From Bacteroidales bacterium (GTDB taxonomy: Bacteria; Bacteroidota; Bacteroidia; Bacteroidales; Muribaculaceae): 44,053 nucleotides of DNA. The notes beneath the pieces are model-generated. The model worked only from the letters and a program-made list of their open reading frames with translations. It ran no database searches and was not told where the DNA came from. Location of the stretch: contig CAAGDX010000004.1 in the NCBI GenBank assembly GCA_900768685.1, positions 1 to 44,053 of the forward strand, written 5' to 3'. Below, piece after piece: positions 39,888 to 44,053 of this stretch (position 1 is its first letter; every line of letters begins with the position of its first letter). A program made the translations under genes and the position numbers.

Positions 39888-42560
39888 ATGAATATTCTTA
39901 AAAATATATTTTTCGTTTCAGCCGCAGTAATGGCGATGCATTCTGCTCTTGCCGAGAATCCTAACAAGGGAAATATTTATGTGTGGAGCGGTGGCGAACC
40001 GGTGTATATGGAAAAGGCAAATCTGCTTGATGATGTACGCCTCTCAGACGATAAAAGCACCATCACTCTGCTTGATGCAAACAAGCAAGTGATGTATTCC
40101 GGAGCTTATTCTGCAATAGACAGTATCGGTTTTACACCCGTATTGCCAAAAGCGGATGTTCTGGATATAGAATTTTTCGGCGACGGCAGTGCCGTGGATA
40201 ATTCTCCGATGAAAAATGCCGTAACTTATCATTCCGGCAGTGTGGTAAAACCGTGCTGGAACTATGATTTGCGGCGTGTGGGCGTTCGTTCAGAGGCTGT
40301 TTGGGGCGGTAATGACCAAAATGCAGGCTACTACAGCATAAACCTTGACCCTATCTTCAGCAAGCTTGCAGACGGATATTCCGTAGAGGCTATCTTGATG
40401 ACAACACAGAAAAATTTAGGCGCGGAGGCAAAGTGGTTCAGCTGTCACCAGGCAGGTGGTCCGGGCGGATTTATGGTTACCAATCAAGGTAAACTGACTT
40501 TTCTCGTAAATACTACAAGCGGAGGCTATGCGTGGGGTGCTGAATGTGACTACGATATCAATCAGTATTACCATGTTGTGGGTATTTACAGCAAAGCGGA
40601 CCAGAAAGTATATCTTTACGTAGATGGCGAGCTTAAAGCCACTGCAAATGCCCCCGGTGACCTCACCAAGCCGTCTGACAACCAAGCTCAGTGGTGGGCA
40701 ATTATCGGTGACCCGCAGAGCGGAAAGGTTGACCAGCAAATACCGGGTGAAATTTATTCTATCCGTATGTATGATAAAACTCTCAGTCCGATAGAAGTGA
40801 AAATGCTTTATCAGAGTATCAAACTCTATCCGGAGGTTACGCCTAAGGCGGATATCCTTGATGTGAAATTCTGCTCAAACGGCAGTGCTCTTGATGCGTC
40901 CCCAATGGGCAACAGTGTAGCCGCATACGCAAACAGTACACTCTCAACATATTGGAACAAAGAATACGACTGCTATGCCGCTCGTTCCACAGCTTCATGG
41001 AATGCCGCAAATACCGGTCACTATCGTATCCCTCTTACAGATGCAATGTTTGACAAACTTGCCGACGGCTATACTATGGAAGCGATAGTGATGTCGCCGG
41101 AAAAAAAGGAAAACACGGAGGCAAAATGGATTGCTTGCCATCAAAGTGGTGGTCCGGGTGCAATAATGGTGGCTGGTGACGGAAGACTTACATTCCTGCC
41201 TCATACATCAACCACAGGTTACTGCTGGGGAGCACAAACGCACTACAATACCAATCAGTATTACCATGTGGTGGGCGTTTACAACAAGTCTGAAAGCAAA
41301 GTTTATCTCTACGTTGACGGCGAACTGAAAGGAACCGGAGCTGCAAAAGGTGAGTTGACTCGCCCAGACACGGACAAGTCATATTTCTGGGCTATCTTCG
41401 GTGACCCGCAGAGTGACAAGCAGAGTGCAAAGGTTGAACAGCAAATACCGGGTGATGTTGTGACATTCCGCCTTTACGACAATCCATTTACGCAAGATGA
41501 GGTAAATATGCTTTGGAATAACGTTCATCAATCCGGAACTTCGGAAACAAGTGCTCGCCTTGTGACAGGTATAAACTACGTTTCAGACGTACACATCAAG
41601 TCCGGAGGCAAGTTTGAAGTTTATGGCACGGGTTATGAGGACGGTGATAAGGTTCGCTTTACGTCTTGCACAAATGCAAATCGCGTTTTCTACACATCCG
41701 GTAGCCTTTCAGAGTTCGGGTATATCGTTGATATGCCGGCAGATATCGTAGCAGATACATATTCTATGACCCTTGTTCGCGGTGAAGAATATCAGCGATT
41801 GGGAAATGTGACCTTTGATAAAGTTGTCACTTCTATGCCGTCGCGTGCAAACGTGATAGCACACCGTGGATATTGGGACAAGTACGGCTCTGCACAAAAC
41901 TCTCGCGCTTCACTCAGATTCGCTCAGGAAATAAATGTATATGGCTCTGAAACAGACGTTTGGCTTACTACGGACAATGTTTTGATGGTGAACCACGATC
42001 CAAGTTTCAGTGGCGTCACTATCCAGAATTCAACATACAGCCAGTGTAAAGACCTCACGCTCAGCAACGGTGAAAAAATGCCTACATTGGAAGATTTGCT
42101 CCAAATCCTGAGAGATAATCCAAACAGCACGAAACTTATCATTGAAATCAAGGGGCACAGCACTACTGCTCGCAATCAGGCGGCTGCTGCAAAAGCTGTG
42201 GAACTCGTTGATAAATACGGTGTTGCAGATAAGGTGGAATATATATCTTTCAACTGGGATGCGTGCCTGAAGGTTATTGCACTCCGCCCGAATGCAAAGG
42301 TGGCATACCTTGATGCGAGCAAGACGCCGCAACAACTGAAAAATGCCGGTTTTACAGGACTTGACTATGAGCAAAACTCTTTGCGAAACAATTCCGGATG
42401 GTTTAACGATGCTCATAACCTCGGTCTTACCGTAAACGTGTGGACACTCCGCTCTCATGCAGACATTGTGGATATGATAGAACGCGGAGCCGACTATCTG
42501 ACAACCGATATGCCGGAATATGCACGAAATATTAAGCGTCATTACGATATAAATCAGTAA
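39888..42560 (+). CDS. Secreted glycerophosphodiester phosphodiesterase with two LamG domains
   Basis: This 890-residue protein starts MNILKNIFFVSAAVMAMHSALA, a signal peptide (the earlier in-frame ATG at 39858 is weaker). After a short N-terminal segment come two duplicated LamG/concanavalin-like domains (encoded at ~40146-40841 and ~40842-41530; both share ADGYtmEAI, NQYYHVVG.Y, YLYVDGELK and IFGDPQS). A TIG/IPT-like domain follows (~41560-41840). The C-terminal GDPD barrel (from ~41855) keeps the catalytic His of AHRGYW, the ETD pair of GSETDVW, the His of VNHDP and the Glu of LIIEIKG, so activity is expected. It cleaves glycerophosphodiesters to glycerol-3-phosphate and alcohol. No T9SS tail is seen. 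Confidence 0.9.
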   Translation: MNILKNIFFVSAAVMAMHSALAENPNKGNIYVWSGGEPVYMEKANLLDDVRLSDDKSTITLLDANKQVMYSGAYSAIDSIGFTPVLPKADVLDIEFFGDGSAVDNSPMKNAVTYHSGSVVKPCWNYDLRRVGVRSEAVWGGNDQNAGYYSINLDPIFSKLADGYSVEAILMTTQKNLGAEAKWFSCHQAGGPGGFMVTNQGKLTFLVNTTSGGYAWGAECDYDINQYYHVVGIYSKADQKVYLYVDGELKATANAPGDLTKPSDNQAQWWAIIGDPQSGKVDQQIPGEIYSIRMYDKTLSPIEVKMLYQSIKLYPEVTPKADILDVKFCSNGSALDASPMGNSVAAYANSTLSTYWNKEYDCYAARSTASWNAANTGHYRIPLTDAMFDKLADGYTMEAIVMSPEKKENTEAKWIACHQSGGPGAIMVAGDGRLTFLPHTSTTGYCWGAQTHYNTNQYYHVVGVYNKSESKVYLYVDGELKGTGAAKGELTRPDTDKSYFWAIFGDPQSDKQSAKVEQQIPGDVVTFRLYDNPFTQDEVNMLWNNVHQSGTSETSARLVTGINYVSDVHIKSGGKFEVYGTGYEDGDKVRFTSCTNANRVFYTSGSLSEFGYIVDMPADIVADTYSMTLVRGEEYQRLGNVTFDKVVTSMPSRANVIAHRGYWDKYGSAQNSRASLRFAQEINVYGSETDVWLTTDNVLMVNHDPSFSGVTIQNSTYSQCKDLTLSNGEKMPTLEDLLQILRDNPNSTKLIIEIKGHSTTARNQAAAAKAVELVDKYGVADKVEYISFNWDACLKVIALRPNAKVAYLDASKTPQQLKNAGFTGLDYEQNSLRNNSGWFNDAHNLGLTVNVWTLRSHADIVDMIERGADYLTTDMPEYARNIKRHYDINQ

Positions 42561-42596
42561 AAATCAGTTAATTTATAAAGAAAAAGAACGTAAATA

Positions 42597-42628
42597 TTTG
42601 CAAGTGTGGAGGATTATTACTACCTTTG
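42597..42628 (+). promoter_or_regulatory. Promoter of the rpsF-rpsR-rplI operon
   Basis: TTTG (42597-42600), a 20-nt spacer and TACCTTTG (42621-42628). The rpsF start is 42 nt downstream. Confidence 0.8.
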
Positions 42629-42670
42629 CACCCGATTTTCAAACCAAATTAATTATTAATCAATAAAAAC

Positions 42671-43036
42671 ATGAAGTACGAAACCGTTTTCATTTTAACT
42701 CCCGTTTTGTCTGATGTACAGATGAAGGAAGCGGTAGATAAATTCACAAAAGTGCTTGCAGATAACAAAGCAACAGTTGTGAATGAAGAATGTTGGGGAT
42801 TGCGTAAACTCGCATATCCAATCCAAAAGAAATCTACCGGATTTTACACTCTCCTCGAATTTGAGGGTGAACCTACAATAGTTAAGAAATTAGAAACTGC
42901 ATTCCGCCGTGACGAACGCGTATTACGTTTCTTAGTATTCCGTCAGGATAAATATGCTGCTGAATACGCTGAAAAACGTCGCTCACTCAAGGCAGCTAAA
43001 GCAAATGCACCTAAAGAAGAAGTAAAGGAGGACTAA
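42671..43036 (+). CDS. rpsF: 30S ribosomal protein S6
   Basis: This 121-residue small-subunit protein binds the central 16S domain together with S18. The N-terminus MKYETVFILTPVLSDVQMKE and the motif WGLRKLAYPIQKKSTGFY (41-58) are diagnostic, followed by the VLRFLVFRQDKY strand. The C-terminus is a charged Lys/Glu-rich tail. It leads the operon and is followed after 4 nt by rpsR. Length is normal. Confidence 0.97.
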   Translation: MKYETVFILTPVLSDVQMKEAVDKFTKVLADNKATVVNEECWGLRKLAYPIQKKSTGFYTLLEFEGEPTIVKKLETAFRRDERVLRFLVFRQDKYAAEYAEKRRSLKAAKANAPKEEVKED

Positions 43037-43040
43037 AATC

Positions 43041-43310
43041 ATGGCACAGGCACAATCAGAAATTCGCTATTTGACTCCAATGTCAGTAGATGTAAAAAAG
43101 AAAAAATACTGCCGTTTTAAAAGAAGCGGTATCAAGTATATCGACTACAAGGATCCGGAATTCCTCAAAAAGTTCCTCAACGAGCAAGGTAAGATTCTTC
43201 CTCGCCGTATCACAGGTACTTCTCTCAAATTCCAGCGTAGAGTAGCACAAGCTGTAAAGCGTGCTCGTCATCTCGCTCTCCTTCCATACGTAACAGACTT
43301 GATGAAATAA
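43041..43310 (+). CDS. rpsR: 30S ribosomal protein S18
   Basis: This 89-residue protein partners S6 in the 30S platform. The core, KKKKYCRFKRSGIKYIDYKD, KKFLNEQGKILPRRITGTSL and QRRVAQAVKRARHLALLPY, is typical of S18 including the single Cys after the basic patch. It lies in the fixed order between rpsF and rplI, with no ssb between them, as usual in Bacteroidetes. Confidence 0.97.
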   Translation: MAQAQSEIRYLTPMSVDVKKKKYCRFKRSGIKYIDYKDPEFLKKFLNEQGKILPRRITGTSLKFQRRVAQAVKRARHLALLPYVTDLMK

Positions 43311-43334
43311 CCACTTAAAAGCAGTATTACAATT

Positions 43335-43778
43335 ATGAAGATTATTCTTAAAGAAGACGTACACAACCTTGGATACAAGGACGACGTTGTTGAAGTTAAA
43401 GATGGTTATGGTCGCAACTACCTTATTCCTACAGGTAAGGCTGTGATTGCATCACAATCTGCTCTTAAGGTGCTTGCTGAAAACCAACGCCAGCGTGCAC
43501 ACAAACTTGCTAAAATCAAAGCTGATGCTGAAGCTCTCGCTGCTTCACTCGCTGATGTTAAACTCACTATCGGTGCTAAAACAAGCTCTACAGGTACTAT
43601 CTTCGGCTCTGTTAATGCTATCCAGATTGCTGAAGCACTCGAAAAAGCCGGTTTCGCTATCGACCGCAAAGTGATTGACCTCAAGCAAGCTGTTAAAGAA
43701 GTTGGCAACTATGTTGCTGTTCTCAAACTCCACAAGGAAGTTTCTGTTGAAATTCCTTTTGAAGTTGTTGCTGAATAA
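43335..43778 (+). CDS. rplI: 50S ribosomal protein L9
   Basis: This 147-residue large-subunit protein has the N-terminal KEDVHNLGYKDDVVEVKDG and RNYLIPTGKAVIAS segments, a long connecting helix rich in Ala/Lys/Glu and the C-terminal domain ending AVLKLHKEVSVEIPFEVV. It supports the L1 region and reading-frame fidelity. It is last of the operon and is followed by a strong terminator. Confidence 0.97.
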   Translation: MKIILKEDVHNLGYKDDVVEVKDGYGRNYLIPTGKAVIASQSALKVLAENQRQRAHKLAKIKADAEALAASLADVKLTIGAKTSSTGTIFGSVNAIQIAEALEKAGFAIDRKVIDLKQAVKEVGNYVAVLKLHKEVSVEIPFEVVAE

Positions 43779-43827
43779 TTCTTTAGCATTCCCTTCGCCG
43801 GCAGGCGAAAATAAAAATATTCTTTTA

Positions 43828-43858
43828 AAAGTGCATCGGTTTCGGTGCACTTTTTTTT
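43828..43858 (+). terminator. Terminator of the ribosomal operon
   Basis: AAAGTGCATCG (43828-43838) pairs with CGGTGCACTTT (43843-43853) with one G-U pair around gttt, followed by a run of eight T (43851-43858). It lies about 50 nt past rplI. Confidence 0.88.
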
Positions 43859-43963
43859 ATCCAAAGGATTGTGCATAATTCATAATTATTCATTTTTAGG
43901 ATTAGGATTTATGGAGAATAATCACTTAAAAATCCATAAATATTATTTCTTTTTGAAACACTT

Positions 43964-43995
43964 TTTGGGGGAAAAGAAATAATGTGTTAACTTTG
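43964..43995 (+). promoter_or_regulatory. Promoter of the gene at the right edge
   Basis: TTTG (43964-43967), a 20-nt spacer and TAACTTTG (43988-43995) match the consensus. An ATG follows 28 nt further on. Confidence 0.7.
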
Positions 43996-44023
43996 ATTTT
44001 GTAATCAAACACACATTTTACAG

Positions 44024-44053
44024 ATGAAATATTACATTAAATATGCCATATTA
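44024..44053 (+). CDS. Start of an unidentified gene cut by the right edge
   Basis: Ten codons (MKYYIKYAIL) begin at an ATG placed at the usual distance from a good promoter. The Lys plus hydrophobic start could be a signal peptide or membrane segment. Nothing more can be said from this window. Confidence 0.4.
   Translation, partial: MKYYIKYAIL

Noticed and set aside
7081..44053. tRNA genes, rRNA, insertion sequences or integrated phage
   Set aside because: The intergenic gaps were read for cloverleaf-like structures, T-loop motifs and terminal inverted repeats with transposase, and none was found by eye; a tRNA scan was not possible.

Overview
The window looks like chromosomal DNA from a Bacteroidales bacterium that carries a type IX secretion system (T9SS), perhaps a Prevotellaceae-like or neighbouring gut lineage. 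Three things support this. Promoters follow the Bacteroidetes pattern TTTG-N16-20-TAnnTTTG. Several families are typical of the phylum (DUF3127, DUF3244, DUF6175, DUF6562-type lipoproteins, HU-CCDC81/SPOR, DUF2520). At least seven secreted proteins end in a T9SS type A-like tail. No tRNA, rRNA, CRISPR array, insertion sequence or complete prophage was recognised. Family names come from reading the translations; nothing was searched.

Region 1 (1-7150) is accessory. It opens with the GC-rich 3' end of a C-type-lectin/formylglycine-enzyme-like protein whose Asn/Tyr/Ser-rich tail resembles the variable region of a diversity-generating retroelement. This is followed by a composition jump and a 5'-truncated TPR/HTH membrane regulator. 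Then comes an AT-rich, same-strand run: a DUF3244-like secreted protein and five translationally coupled T9SS-type secreted proteins. Two of the five look like zinc metalloproteases that have lost HExxH. A ~1 kb tandem duplication inside the run produced a small chimeric gene.

Region 2 (7150-20040) is mostly core or housekeeping. It holds DUF3127, two family-10-like glycoside hydrolases (one with a T9SS tail), an ECF sigma factor, NhaA, a GT2 glycosyltransferase, the nitroreductase-DUF2520-KdsC-Maf operon, an HU/SPOR membrane protein, Fe-type superoxide dismutase and AsnA.

Region 3 (20040-24230) carries two paralogous lipoproteins with 23-residue leucine-rich repeats. They are transcribed from a well-matched promoter through a ~315-nt leader with four successive hairpins. 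The surrounding 730-bp non-coding stretch also has two oppositely oriented arrays of 9-bp units.

Region 4 (24225-31630) is core: grpE-dnaJ, holA, an OmpR-type two-component pair, hisS and a small outer-membrane barrel.

Region 5 (31657-39240) has a solitary HsdR-N nuclease-like gene and a tight seven-gene minus-strand operon of exported proteins. These are two related LPP20-like proteins (one a lipoprotein), a beta-barrel, a DUF6175 protein, a helical/TPR-like protein, a ~10-repeat WG protein and an unknown 403-residue protein. The operon has its own promoter and terminator and is the best candidate here for an undescribed envelope system.

Region 6 (39330-44053) has a small T9SS protein, a secreted glycerophosphodiesterase with two duplicated LamG domains, the rpsF-rpsR-rplI operon with promoter and terminator, and the first ten codons of a further gene.
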